Positions 23,064 to 31,626 of a stretch of 64,000 nt of DNA are shown here, in pieces. The DNA is from Chryseobacterium sp. SN22 (lineage in GTDB: Bacteria; Bacteroidota; Bacteroidia; Flavobacteriales; Weeksellaceae), in NCBI RefSeq assembly GCF_008329705.1, contig NZ_VTSX01000005.1, positions 1-64,000 of the forward strand. Reading direction: 5' to 3'. A program made the position numbers and the translations under genes. The notes under the pieces are model-generated. The model was not told the origin of the DNA. It made no database searches and saw only the letters and a program-made list of their open reading frames with translations. Numbering within the stretch: position 1 is the stretch's first letter; the number at the start of each line of letters is the position of its first letter.

Positions 23064-24392
23064 ATGAACACTTTAACAGGTACAAAAGAGTTTTTCACAG
23101 GGATCGATAAGATTAAGTTTGAAGGGAAGGAAAGCCGAAATCCGATGGCGTTCCGCTATTATGATGCAGAAAAAGTAGTCATGGGGAAACCGATGAAAGA
23201 CTGGACCCGTTTTGCAATGGCCTGGTGGCATACCCTATGTGCCAATGGAAGCGATCCGTTCGGGGGAGCCACCATTCACCACCCTTGGGATATCGGAAAT
23301 GATGCCGTTAGCAGAGCGATGCACAAACTGGATGCAGGTTTTGAGTTTATGTCCAAAATGGGTTTCAACTTTTACTGTTTCCATGACATCGACCTGGTAG
23401 ATCCTGCGGATAACTGGAAAGACTACGAGAAAAACCTTCAGACGGTTGTAGAATACGCTAAGCAGAAGCAGGCTGAAACAGGAATTAAGCTTCTTTGGGG
23501 TACGGCTAACGTTTTCACCCACGAAAGATACATGAACGGAGCTTCTACCAACCCGAACTTTGATGTATTGGCCTGTGCAGGAACTCAGGTAAAAAACTCT
23601 ATTGATGCAACAATTGCGCTTGGAGGGGAAAATTATGTATTCTGGGGCGGAAGAGAAGGATATATGAGCCTTCTGAACACAGATATGAAGCGTGAAAAAG
23701 ATCATCTGGCACGTTTTCTTACCATGTCCAGAGATTATGCCCGTCAGCAAGGTTTCCAAGGGAATTTCCTGATCGAGCCTAAGCCGATGGAGCCTACCAA
23801 ACACCAGTACGATTACGATTCCGAAACCGTAATCGGATTCCTGAGACATTACGGACTTGATAAAGATTTTAAATTAAATATTGAAGTAAACCATGCTACA
23901 CTGGCAGGTCATACGTTCGAGCACGAGCTTCAGGCGGCAGTAGATGCAGGAATGTTAGGAAGCATCGATGCCAACAGGGGAGATTACCAGAACGGTTGGG
24001 ATACCGACCAGTTCCCGGTAGATTACCTGGAAATGGTTCAGGCGTGGCTGGTATTGCTTCCGGCAGGAGGTTTAGGAAAAGGAGGGGTAAACTTCGATGC
24101 GAAGATCAGAAGAAACTCTATTGATCCGGAAGATTTATTCATCTCCCACATTTCAGGAATGGATGTATTCGCCAAAGGACTTTTAGCCGCTGCCGATATT
24201 CTTGAAAATTCAGACTATAACAAGTTAAGAACGGACCGCTATGCTTCTTTTGACAACGGAAATGGGAAGGCATTCGAAGAAGGATCTCTTACGTTAGAGG
24301 ATCTTCAGAGAATCGCACATGAAATCGGGGAACCTCAGCCAAAAAGCGGAAAACAGGAATTGTTTGAAGCTATTGTGAACATGTATATCTAA
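23064..24392 (+). CDS. xylA: Xylose isomerase (class II)
   Basis: The 442-residue enzyme interconverts D-xylose and D-xylulose in the cytoplasm with two divalent metals. The catalytic His107 and Asp110 lie in FYCFHDIDL, and the metal and substrate segment [16 protein letters not shown] is at about residues 233-248. The long N-terminus (about 40 residues before the barrel) and overall length are those of class II isomerases. It follows xylB by 106 bp. A long-loop hairpin 8 bp after its stop separates it from susC. Confidence 0.97.
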   Translation: MNTLTGTKEFFTGIDKIKFEGKESRNPMAFRYYDAEKVVMGKPMKDWTRFAMAWWHTLCANGSDPFGGATIHHPWDIGNDAVSRAMHKLDAGFEFMSKMGFNFYCFHDIDLVDPADNWKDYEKNLQTVVEYAKQKQAETGIKLLWGTANVFTHERYMNGASTNPNFDVLACAGTQVKNSIDATIALGGENYVFWGGREGYMSLLNTDMKREKDHLARFLTMSRDYARQQGFQGNFLIEPKPMEPTKHQYDYDSETVIGFLRHYGLDKDFKLNIEVNHATLAGHTFEHELQAAVDAGMLGSIDANRGDYQNGWDTDQFPVDYLEMVQAWLVLLPAGGLGKGGVNFDAKIRRNSIDPEDLFISHISGMDVFAKGLLAAADILENSDYNKLRTDRYASFDNGNGKAFEEGSLTLEDLQRIAHEIGEPQPKSGKQELFEAIVNMYI

Positions 24393-24399
24393 ATAAATG

Positions 24400-24453
24400 A
24401 AAAGGCTGCTAAACACTAAGGATTATAAAAACCATAATTATTACCAGCCTTTT
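24400..24453 (+). terminator. Long-loop hairpin between xylA and susC
   Basis: AAAAGGCTG (24400-24408) pairs perfectly with CAGCCTTTT (24445-24453) around a 36-nt loop, followed by TATTT. It could terminate the xylA transcript or set the xylA/susC ratio. Confidence 0.5.
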
Positions 24454-24485
24454 TATTTCAACCCTAATATTTAAAAATAATAATT

Positions 24486-27395
24486 ATGAACCGATTTTAT
24501 TTTGCTAAAACCAATAAGGCGGCCCTCTTTTTTGCCATGGCCTTATTACCTGCCGGCATGGCGTATGCTCAGGTTAAAAAAGATACGGTGCCTAAAGAGA
24601 AGAAGATAGAGGAAGTGGTGGTGATCGGATATGGTACCCAGAGAAAAGAAGCCGTAACGGGTTCGGTAGCATCCGTAAAAGGGGATGCACTTCGTGAGGT
24701 GCCTTCGGCCAATATTACGCAGGCATTGCAGGGAAGAGCTGCAGGGGTCGATATCTCTCAGAATTCCACTAAGCCTGGCGCTGCTTTACAAATTCGTATC
24801 CGTGGAACAAGATCGCTAACAGGTGATAACAATCCGCTCATCGTACTTGATGGTATTCCATTTGTCGGATCTTTAGGGGACATTAGCTCAAGTGATATTA
24901 AGAGCATAGATATTCTAAAAGATGCTTCTGCAACTGCAATCTACGGTTCGAGAGGGGCAAACGGGGTAATATTGGTTACGACGAACAGGGGATCAAAAGG
25001 GCAGAAAGCCAGATTTACCTATAATACGTTCAATGGGGTTCAGACCTTATTTTCAAGGTATCCAATGATGGATGGTCCTGCTTTTGCAAAACTTCGTAAT
25101 TATGCTACACCGGCACCATCAGCTGGCCAGACTTCTACAACACCGCTGTATCAGACAAACGGTGATGAGAGCTTAACTACAAATACCGATTGGCAGAGTT
25201 TATATTATAAGCCGGCAATGATTACCAGTCACGATATTGGAGTTTCCGGAGGGACAGAAGGCGGCAATTATAATGTAGGTTTATCTTATTTTAAACAGGA
25301 TGCGATTATACCTTTACAAAACTACGAAAGATTTGCATTAAGAATGGCTGTAGATCAGCAATTAGGAAAGCGTTTTCGTGTAGGTTTTACAACCAATACC
25401 AACTACTCTAAATCTGAAGCTAATGGTCTAAATCCAGGTGCTATATTAGGATATTCTCCTCTTGCTAATCCTTATAATGCAGACGGAAGTCTTAAAACAA
25501 CAATGACTACAGGTGGAGGCGCAGATCAGATCTGGATTTTTTCAAGACAAAATATTGAAGCTTTAGGCCAGAAATATGTTGATGAAACCAAATCTTTCGC
25601 TTCATACAATAATATGTATGGTGAAGTAACACTTCCTATTAACGGTTTAAAATACAGACTTAATGTCGGTTTAGATTATCGTACTTCAAATAGTGGAAAT
25701 TATGCAGGTGTCGGAGTGTTTAGCTTCAATCCGGCAACTTCATCATCTGCGGGAAGAGGAAATAGCCAAACTTATCACTGGGCATTGGAAAATTTGCTAA
25801 CTTATGACCGAACTTTCGGTAAACATAAAATTAATGCAGTTGGTCTTTACTCAGCAGAAGGCAACAGATCTATCGGTACTTACATGAGTGCGAGAAATGT
25901 ACCTGCAGATTTTTTCCAGTATTATAATCTGGGTCAATCTCCTCAGGCTGACATAACAGTTGATCCCAATAATCAAAGTTATGCACAATGGGGATTGTTA
26001 TCAGCAATGGGTAGAGTTATGTATACTTTTGATAATAAGTATATGTTAACCGCTACATTAAGGGCAGACGGATCTTCACGATTGGCTCCGGGAAATAAAT
26101 GGCATACTTATCCTGCATTGTCATTGGGCTGGAACATCACCAATGAATCTTTTATGCAGAATGTAAAAGCGATCAACTTACTTAAGCTGAGAGCAGGCTG
26201 GGGGCAAACGTCAAATCAGGCAGTACCAGAATATTCCACATTGGGAAGATTAACAGTAACACCTTATAATTTCGGCAATACCAATACAACAGGGGTATAT
26301 GTATCCCAGGCTCCAAACGCATCATTGGGCTGGGAATATTCTAAAACACAAAACTACGGAGTTGATTTCGGATTGTTTAATAACAGGCTTACCGGTAGTG
26401 CAGAATATTATAAGACTCACACTTATGACCTTTTAACAAGAAAAAATTTACCGATTTCTTCAGGTTTGTCCAACGTTCTTGAAAATGTTGCAGAAACAGA
26501 AAATAAAGGGGTCGAATTCTCACTAAACGGTATCATTGTTAATAATCCTGAAGGTTTCTCTTGGGAAGCGGGTGTAAACTTTTATACCAACAAAAACAGG
26601 ATTTTATCACTTGCTTCAGGAGCAACGCGTGACTTAAATAACCTCTGGTTTGTCGGATACAACATCAATGCTTTATATGATTATAAATATATTGGTTTAT
26701 GGCAGGCAGGAGATCCTTATCAGAGTATTTTAGAACCGGGAACGGCAGCTGATGTAGTAGGTTCGATTAAAGTTTTATATACGGGAGGATATAACCCGGA
26801 TGGGACGCCTGTGCGGGCAATTGGTCCTGATGATATGCAGGTATTCAATACTGCACCTAAATATCAGGGTGGTTTCAACATGAGATTTTCTTATAAAAAT
26901 TTCGATCTGAGCACAGTGGGAGCATTCCAACACGGAGGAATTCTGGTAAGTACATTATATGGATCTGCAAGTTATCTTAATAGATTAACCGGTAGAGGGA
27001 ATAACGTAGATGTAGATTATTGGACAGAAGATAATACCGATGCTTATTTTCCACGTCCTGGTAGACATTTAAGTGGAGATAACCCTAAATACTCTTCTAC
27101 ATTGGCGATGTTTGATGCTTCATATGTAAAATTAAGAACGATCACTCTCGGATACAATTTTAATAAAAATTTATTGGATGATCTGAAAATTAGTGCCCTG
27201 AGAATTTATTTTACTGTAACAAACCCGGTAGTATTATTCTCTCCGTATCACAAATTCTCGGGAATGGATCCAGAACCAAACTCTACAGGAGATCAGAATC
27301 AGGCTGTTAACGGCTATCAGCCGCGTCAGTTGGTTATTGGTACCAATAACCCATCTACAAGAAATTATTTAATGGGACTTAACTTAACTTTTTAA
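24486..27395 (+). CDS. SusC-type TonB-dependent outer-membrane glycan importer
   Basis: The 969-residue protein has a signal peptide (about 28 residues, ending MAYAQ). It then goes almost directly into the TonB box and plug: EEVVVIGYGTQRKEAVTGSV, the SusC signature RGTRSLTGDNNPLIVLDG, and DILKDASATAIYGSRGANGV. A 22-strand barrel follows to the aromatic C-terminus (YLMGLNLTF). It lacks the N-terminal carboxypeptidase-D-like extension found in most SusC proteins. With the adjacent SusD lipoprotein it should import oligosaccharides, presumably glucuronoarabinoxylan fragments. Codon use becomes more AT-rich from about 25 kb than in the preceding xyl genes. Confidence 0.95.
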   Translation: MNRFYFAKTNKAALFFAMALLPAGMAYAQVKKDTVPKEKKIEEVVVIGYGTQRKEAVTGSVASVKGDALREVPSANITQALQGRAAGVDISQNSTKPGAALQIRIRGTRSLTGDNNPLIVLDGIPFVGSLGDISSSDIKSIDILKDASATAIYGSRGANGVILVTTNRGSKGQKARFTYNTFNGVQTLFSRYPMMDGPAFAKLRNYATPAPSAGQTSTTPLYQTNGDESLTTNTDWQSLYYKPAMITSHDIGVSGGTEGGNYNVGLSYFKQDAIIPLQNYERFALRMAVDQQLGKRFRVGFTTNTNYSKSEANGLNPGAILGYSPLANPYNADGSLKTTMTTGGGADQIWIFSRQNIEALGQKYVDETKSFASYNNMYGEVTLPINGLKYRLNVGLDYRTSNSGNYAGVGVFSFNPATSSSAGRGNSQTYHWALENLLTYDRTFGKHKINAVGLYSAEGNRSIGTYMSARNVPADFFQYYNLGQSPQADITVDPNNQSYAQWGLLSAMGRVMYTFDNKYMLTATLRADGSSRLAPGNKWHTYPALSLGWNITNESFMQNVKAINLLKLRAGWGQTSNQAVPEYSTLGRLTVTPYNFGNTNTTGVYVSQAPNASLGWEYSKTQNYGVDFGLFNNRLTGSAEYYKTHTYDLLTRKNLPISSGLSNVLENVAETENKGVEFSLNGIIVNNPEGFSWEAGVNFYTNKNRILSLASGATRDLNNLWFVGYNINALYDYKYIGLWQAGDPYQSILEPGTAADVVGSIKVLYTGGYNPDGTPVRAIGPDDMQVFNTAPKYQGGFNMRFSYKNFDLSTVGAFQHGGILVSTLYGSASYLNRLTGRGNNVDVDYWTEDNTDAYFPRPGRHLSGDNPKYSSTLAMFDASYVKLRTITLGYNFNKNLLDDLKISALRIYFTVTNPVVLFSPYHKFSGMDPEPNSTGDQNQAVNGYQPRQLVIGTNNPSTRNYLMGLNLTF

Positions 27396-27406
27396 TATTT
27401 TGCATC

Positions 27407-29356
27407 ATGATACATTTAAACAAAAAGTTGGTATTAGGAGCAATCTTTTTATCATTAACATTTACAGGATGTAATGAAATCCTGGATGAACAGCCAAGAT
27501 CGATCTACACTGTTGATTACTTCAGTTCTGCTGACGGGATCAACCAAAGTATACCTTCACTATACAGACATTTAAGATTATTATACGGAAACGGATATTT
27601 TATGAGTAACTGTCAGAACGGTACGGATGAATCTACATTCGCACAAAGTGCTGACGGAAACTTTAGAGAACTAGACATGTCGGGGAATGGGAATGTGAAT
27701 TCCAATACTTTTCCTACCAGTATGGTTTGGGGTGCTGCTTTTCCGAATATTAATACAGCAAACGGAATCATCGAAAAAGGCCCTGGGTTTTCAGTTCCGG
27801 AATCTCTGATTTCTGAAGCACGATTCTTCAGAGCATTCGATTATTTCATGTTGGTTCAGACGTATGGAGGTGTTCCATTGGATTTGGGTTCAGGAGAGCT
27901 GAAATTTAACATTAATCCTATTACTACATCTGTAAGAAATACAGTACCTGAAGTATATACAAAAGCAGTGTTTCCTGATCTGAAGAAAGCCGTTGATAAC
28001 TTACCTGCAAACCCCAGGATTACAGGAGGAGTTACTAAAAATGTAGCGAGATTATTTTTGGCAAAAGCTTATCTTACCTATGGTTGGTGGCTTCAGAACC
28101 CGAATAATATCCCTACATATCCTGATGTGGCAAGAACTGATCCGGACGGACATAATGCCCAATGGTATTTTCAGCAGGCTTATGATGTGGCAATGGCAGG
28201 AATTACAAACCCGGGTCTCTATGCACTTCAGCCTACATTTTATGATGTTAACGAAGGTTCCAAAGATAGAAATTCCGAATGTATGCTTTATGCAGACCAT
28301 ACTCAATCCAGCTCTTACTATAACGAAAGTGATCCTGTAGGATTTGGTTCCGGTTGGGCTCCTGATAATTTTGCTGCGTGGATGCAGACCTGGAACTACA
28401 CGGCTATTAAGAGTAGCAGTTCTGCTACTACGTTTACCGGGGTTAGTTCTGTACAGCGGGAGGCCGCTCAGCCTTTAGGTCGCCCTTGGGTTCGTATGGC
28501 GCCTACAATTGGTGTTATCAAAAATACTTTTGCCGATAAAACCAATGACTCAAGATACGATGGAACTTTCGTTACGACTTACAGAGGAAACTGGAATAAA
28601 AATGGAACAGGTTTAACGACAGTACCTGTGTTATATAACGCAAACAACCTTCCCGTACAGCCGGGAGGAGCTATTCTAAGTTTCCTTAATGACGATTCTC
28701 AAACACCGGCTTATCCATCCGGATCTGGTAATAACGGTGTTGGAGCAGGAACATTGCCAGGAAGAGCGGATTGGGTAGTTGCACCAAACGGAATCAGCAG
28801 AATTGTTTATCCCGGACTATGGAAAATCGGAACTTACCGTACAGATGATCCGAATGGCCTAGGATATCCTAATGCAGGCCTTACCCGTCCTTTCAATGTA
28901 GCTAAATTCTCCGAATTCTACTTCATCGCAGCGGAAGCAGCGGTTAAAGGAGCATCCGGTTCGATGACGGCGAGAGATTTAATTAATGTAATTCGTGCGA
29001 GAGCTGGAAAGTGGAAATTCAATAATGCTCAAAATACAACCTTTACTGCAGACAACAGTGCAGCAATGATTGCGGCTACTCCTGCAAGCATCACGATTGA
29101 TTATATTTTAGCAGAAAGATCACGTGAATACTATGGAGAATTCTACAGATGGTATGACCTTGTGCGTACACAGAAGTGGGGCGATTACGCAGCGACCTAT
29201 CAGATTGGAGGTGCCTCTTATGGTAACCATACTCCACAGACCGTTACAAGAAATATTCAGGCATTCCATTACCTGAGACCAATTCCTCAGGGACAGCTGA
29301 ATGCAATGGAGGTTTCTGATGATATTAAAGCAAAATACCAGAATCCTGGATACTAA
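27407..29356 (+). CDS. SusD-type surface glycan-binding lipoprotein
   Basis: The 649-residue lipoprotein has signal peptide LGAIFLSLTFTGC with the lipobox Cys near residue 23, then NEILDEQPRSIYTVDYF, the usual start of SusD proteins. Tetratricopeptide-like helices (ARFFRAFDYFMLVQTYGGVP) and the C-terminal ERSREYYGEFYRWYDLVRT block confirm the family. It caps the SusC barrel and selects the imported glycan. It begins 11 bp after susC. A terminator follows at 29386-29415. Confidence 0.95.
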   Translation: MIHLNKKLVLGAIFLSLTFTGCNEILDEQPRSIYTVDYFSSADGINQSIPSLYRHLRLLYGNGYFMSNCQNGTDESTFAQSADGNFRELDMSGNGNVNSNTFPTSMVWGAAFPNINTANGIIEKGPGFSVPESLISEARFFRAFDYFMLVQTYGGVPLDLGSGELKFNINPITTSVRNTVPEVYTKAVFPDLKKAVDNLPANPRITGGVTKNVARLFLAKAYLTYGWWLQNPNNIPTYPDVARTDPDGHNAQWYFQQAYDVAMAGITNPGLYALQPTFYDVNEGSKDRNSECMLYADHTQSSSYYNESDPVGFGSGWAPDNFAAWMQTWNYTAIKSSSSATTFTGVSSVQREAAQPLGRPWVRMAPTIGVIKNTFADKTNDSRYDGTFVTTYRGNWNKNGTGLTTVPVLYNANNLPVQPGGAILSFLNDDSQTPAYPSGSGNNGVGAGTLPGRADWVVAPNGISRIVYPGLWKIGTYRTDDPNGLGYPNAGLTRPFNVAKFSEFYFIAAEAAVKGASGSMTARDLINVIRARAGKWKFNNAQNTTFTADNSAAMIAATPASITIDYILAERSREYYGEFYRWYDLVRTQKWGDYAATYQIGGASYGNHTPQTVTRNIQAFHYLRPIPQGQLNAMEVSDDIKAKYQNPGY

Positions 29357-29385
29357 TTAAATTTATTCTACATTCATATTAGCAG

Positions 29386-29415
29386 CAAAATAGGTGTTGA
29401 AAAGCACCTATTTTG
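29386..29415 (+). terminator. Terminator after susD
   Basis: A perfect 11-bp stem CAAAATAGGTG / CACCTATTTTG with an 8-nt loop, followed by TTTAATTT; 30 bp after the susD stop. Confidence 0.8.
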
Positions 29416-29442
29416 TTTAATTTGAAGAAAAATTCAAAACTT

Positions 29443-30621
29443 ATGGAAAAAACCTGGCGTTGGTTTGGCAAAAAAGATAAAATAACACTGGAGACGCTTC
29501 GTCAGATCGGTGTCGAAGGAATTGTTTCTGCACTTCACGATATTCCCAACGGGCAGGTCTGGAGTCTGGAGGCGGTGAGTGATTATAAAAATTATATAGA
29601 AAGTTACGGTCTTCGCTGGTCTGTGGTGGAAAGTCTCCCGGTGAGCGAAGCAATCAAGTACGGAGGGGAAGACCGCGACTTTTTAATAGAAAATTACATC
29701 ACCAGTCTCGAAAATCTGGGCAAAGCCGGTGTAACCACCGTTTGTTACAATTTTATGCCGGTGCTCGACTGGGCAAGAACAGATCTTTTCCACCAATGGG
29801 AAGACGGTTCCTCATCCTTGTATTTTGATAAAGCCAAATTCGCTTATTTTGAAATTCATATTTTAAAAAGAAAAGGAGCGGAAAACGATTATACGCAGGA
29901 AATTCTTCAGAAAGTAGAAGAACTGAAAAATACCCTGACCGAAGAAGACAATAACCATCTGATCGATTCGGTGATTGTAAAAACCCAGGGATTCGTCAAT
30001 GGGAATATTAAAGAAGGGGATCTGAACCCGGTGGAAAAATTCAACAACCTGTTGGCGTTGTATGACGGAATTGATAAAGATCAGCTCCGTCAGAATCTGA
30101 AGTATTTCCTTGAGAAAATAATGCCGGTTTGCGAAAAATGGGGTATCCGGATGTGTGTGCATCCCGATGATCCGCCTTTCGCGCTATTGGGTTTACCAAG
30201 AATCGTAACCAATGAGGAAGACATTGACTGGTTCTTAAATGCAGTAGATAATCCTCATAACGGATTAACGTTCTGTGCAGGATCACTAAGTGCCAATCTT
30301 CAGAATGATGTACCGAAGCTGGCTCGGAAATTTGCACACCGCACAAAGTTTGTCCACCTCAGAAGCACCAACGTTTTCGAGAATGGAGATTTCATCGAAG
30401 CCCATCATTTGGGCGGAAGAGGAAAACTGATCGACGTGATCCGCGTATTCGAAAAAGAAAATCCGGATTTACCGATGAGAATAGATCACGGAAGGCTTCT
30501 GACGGAAGATATAGACAAAGGGTACAATCCCGGCTATTCATTCCTGGGCCGAATGCTGGCTTTAGGACAAATTGAAGGCGTAATGGCTGCTGTACAAAAT
30601 GAAATGGCGAGGCAAAATTAG
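29443..30621 (+). CDS. uxuA: Mannonate dehydratase
   Basis: The 392-residue TIM-barrel enzyme dehydrates D-mannonate to 2-keto-3-deoxygluconate. Landmarks are MEKTWRWFGKKDKITLETLR at the start, VCYNFMPVLDWARTDL, the metal-site segment CVHPDDPPF, and HLRSTN and HHLGGRG near the C-terminus, all typical of UxuA. ATG 29443 is chosen over an upstream frame extension because MEKTWRWFG is the family start. It works with the SDR gene downstream (48-bp gap). Presence in a xylan locus implies use of glucuronic acid released by the GH115 enzymes. Confidence 0.93.
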   Translation: MEKTWRWFGKKDKITLETLRQIGVEGIVSALHDIPNGQVWSLEAVSDYKNYIESYGLRWSVVESLPVSEAIKYGGEDRDFLIENYITSLENLGKAGVTTVCYNFMPVLDWARTDLFHQWEDGSSSLYFDKAKFAYFEIHILKRKGAENDYTQEILQKVEELKNTLTEEDNNHLIDSVIVKTQGFVNGNIKEGDLNPVEKFNNLLALYDGIDKDQLRQNLKYFLEKIMPVCEKWGIRMCVHPDDPPFALLGLPRIVTNEEDIDWFLNAVDNPHNGLTFCAGSLSANLQNDVPKLARKFAHRTKFVHLRSTNVFENGDFIEAHHLGGRGKLIDVIRVFEKENPDLPMRIDHGRLLTEDIDKGYNPGYSFLGRMLALGQIEGVMAAVQNEMARQN

Positions 30622-30668
30622 CACTCGTTTTTTGATCAATTATCAATCATCATTTATCAATCATAAAA

Positions 30669-31484
30669 ATGAACGAAATATTCAGCATAAAAGATAAAGT
30701 AGCCGTAATTACAGGTGCTTCCGGTGTTTTAGGCGGAAGTCTGGCTAAAAGTTTCATCGAAGCCGGAGCCAAAGTAGCGGCATTGGGCAGAAGCCAGGAA
30801 AAACTGGATGCTTTTGTTAAGGAATTAACGGCATCAGGCGGTGACGCATTTGCCGTTGAAGCCAATGTAATGGACATTCCAAGCCTTGAAACAGCTTCAA
30901 AAAAGATAACTGAAAAATACGGTAAAATTGATATTCTTTTAAATATTGCAGGCGGGAATATTCCTGCCGCGACCTTATCTCCTGACCAGTCATTCTTTGA
31001 TATGGATATGAAAGGATGGGATGAGGTAACCGATCTCAATATCAACGGAACCGTCTATCCTAGCTTTGTTTTTGGAAAAGTAATGGCAGAGCAGGGCAGC
31101 GGGAGTATTGTCAACATCTCATCCATGGCTGCCTATTCAGCGATCACCAGGGTGGCGGGATATTCGGCGGCAAAATCAGCCATCACCAACTTTACGCAGT
31201 GGCTGGCTTCTGATGTGGCCCTGAAATTCGGTGATAAAATCCGTGTGAATGCGGTAGCGCCGGGATTCTTTATCGGTGACCAGAACCGCGCGATTCTTCT
31301 GAATCCCGACGGTTCGTTAACCGACAGAAGCAAAAAGGTAATTGCCAAAACCCCGATGCAGCGTTTCGGGGAAGTGGAAGAGCTCAACGGAGCCGTACAG
31401 TTCCTATGCTCGGAAGCCGCAAGTTTTATTACGGGCGCCTTATTGCCGGTAGACGGAGGTTTCAGTGCCTTCAGCGGGGTTTAA
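30669..31484 (+). CDS. SDR-family D-mannonate oxidoreductase (fructuronate reductase role)
   Basis: The 271-residue SDR has the nucleotide site AVITGASGVLGGSLAKSFIE (residues 13-32), NIAGGN, and the catalytic VNISSMAAYSAITRVAGYSAAKSA region with Y-x-x-x-K. Its extended loop (FIGDQNRAILLNPDGSLTDR) is typical of the SDR enzymes paired with UxuA, which interconvert D-fructuronate and D-mannonate in place of the classical UxuB. It follows uxuA closely. Uronate isomerase, KDG kinase and aldolase are not in the window. Confidence 0.88.
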   Translation: MNEIFSIKDKVAVITGASGVLGGSLAKSFIEAGAKVAALGRSQEKLDAFVKELTASGGDAFAVEANVMDIPSLETASKKITEKYGKIDILLNIAGGNIPAATLSPDQSFFDMDMKGWDEVTDLNINGTVYPSFVFGKVMAEQGSGSIVNISSMAAYSAITRVAGYSAAKSAITNFTQWLASDVALKFGDKIRVNAVAPGFFIGDQNRAILLNPDGSLTDRSKKVIAKTPMQRFGEVEELNGAVQFLCSEAASFITGALLPVDGGFSAFSGV

Positions 31485-31518
31485 CATCATTGGTTAATTT
31501 TCTTCATATATAGTTAGA

Positions 31519-31548
31519 GAGACCTTGACTATCATACGTTAAGGTCTC
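31519..31548 (+). terminator. Terminator after the uxuA/SDR pair
   Basis: An 11-bp stem GAGACCTTGAC / GTTAAGGTCTC (one G-T pair), loop TATCATAC, followed by ATTTTAAAATTTT. Confidence 0.75.
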
Positions 31549-31626
31549 ATTTTAAAATTTTGTTTGATATCCACAGATGATGATGAAAAATTTCCTGTTA
31601 AGCATAACGGACAAAATAAAAAATTA

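Noticed and set aside
26300..26420. AT-rich turn in codon use inside susC as a sign of recent transfer
   Set aside because: The shift is shared by susC and susD, which are commonly more AT-rich and fast-evolving; not enough to claim transfer.
30640..30664. Direct repeat TTATCAATCAT twice, 14 bp apart, before the SDR gene
   Set aside because: Looks like TTATCAT operators at first, but the heptamer is interrupted and the repeat is simple AT-rich sequence; not listed as a regulator site.
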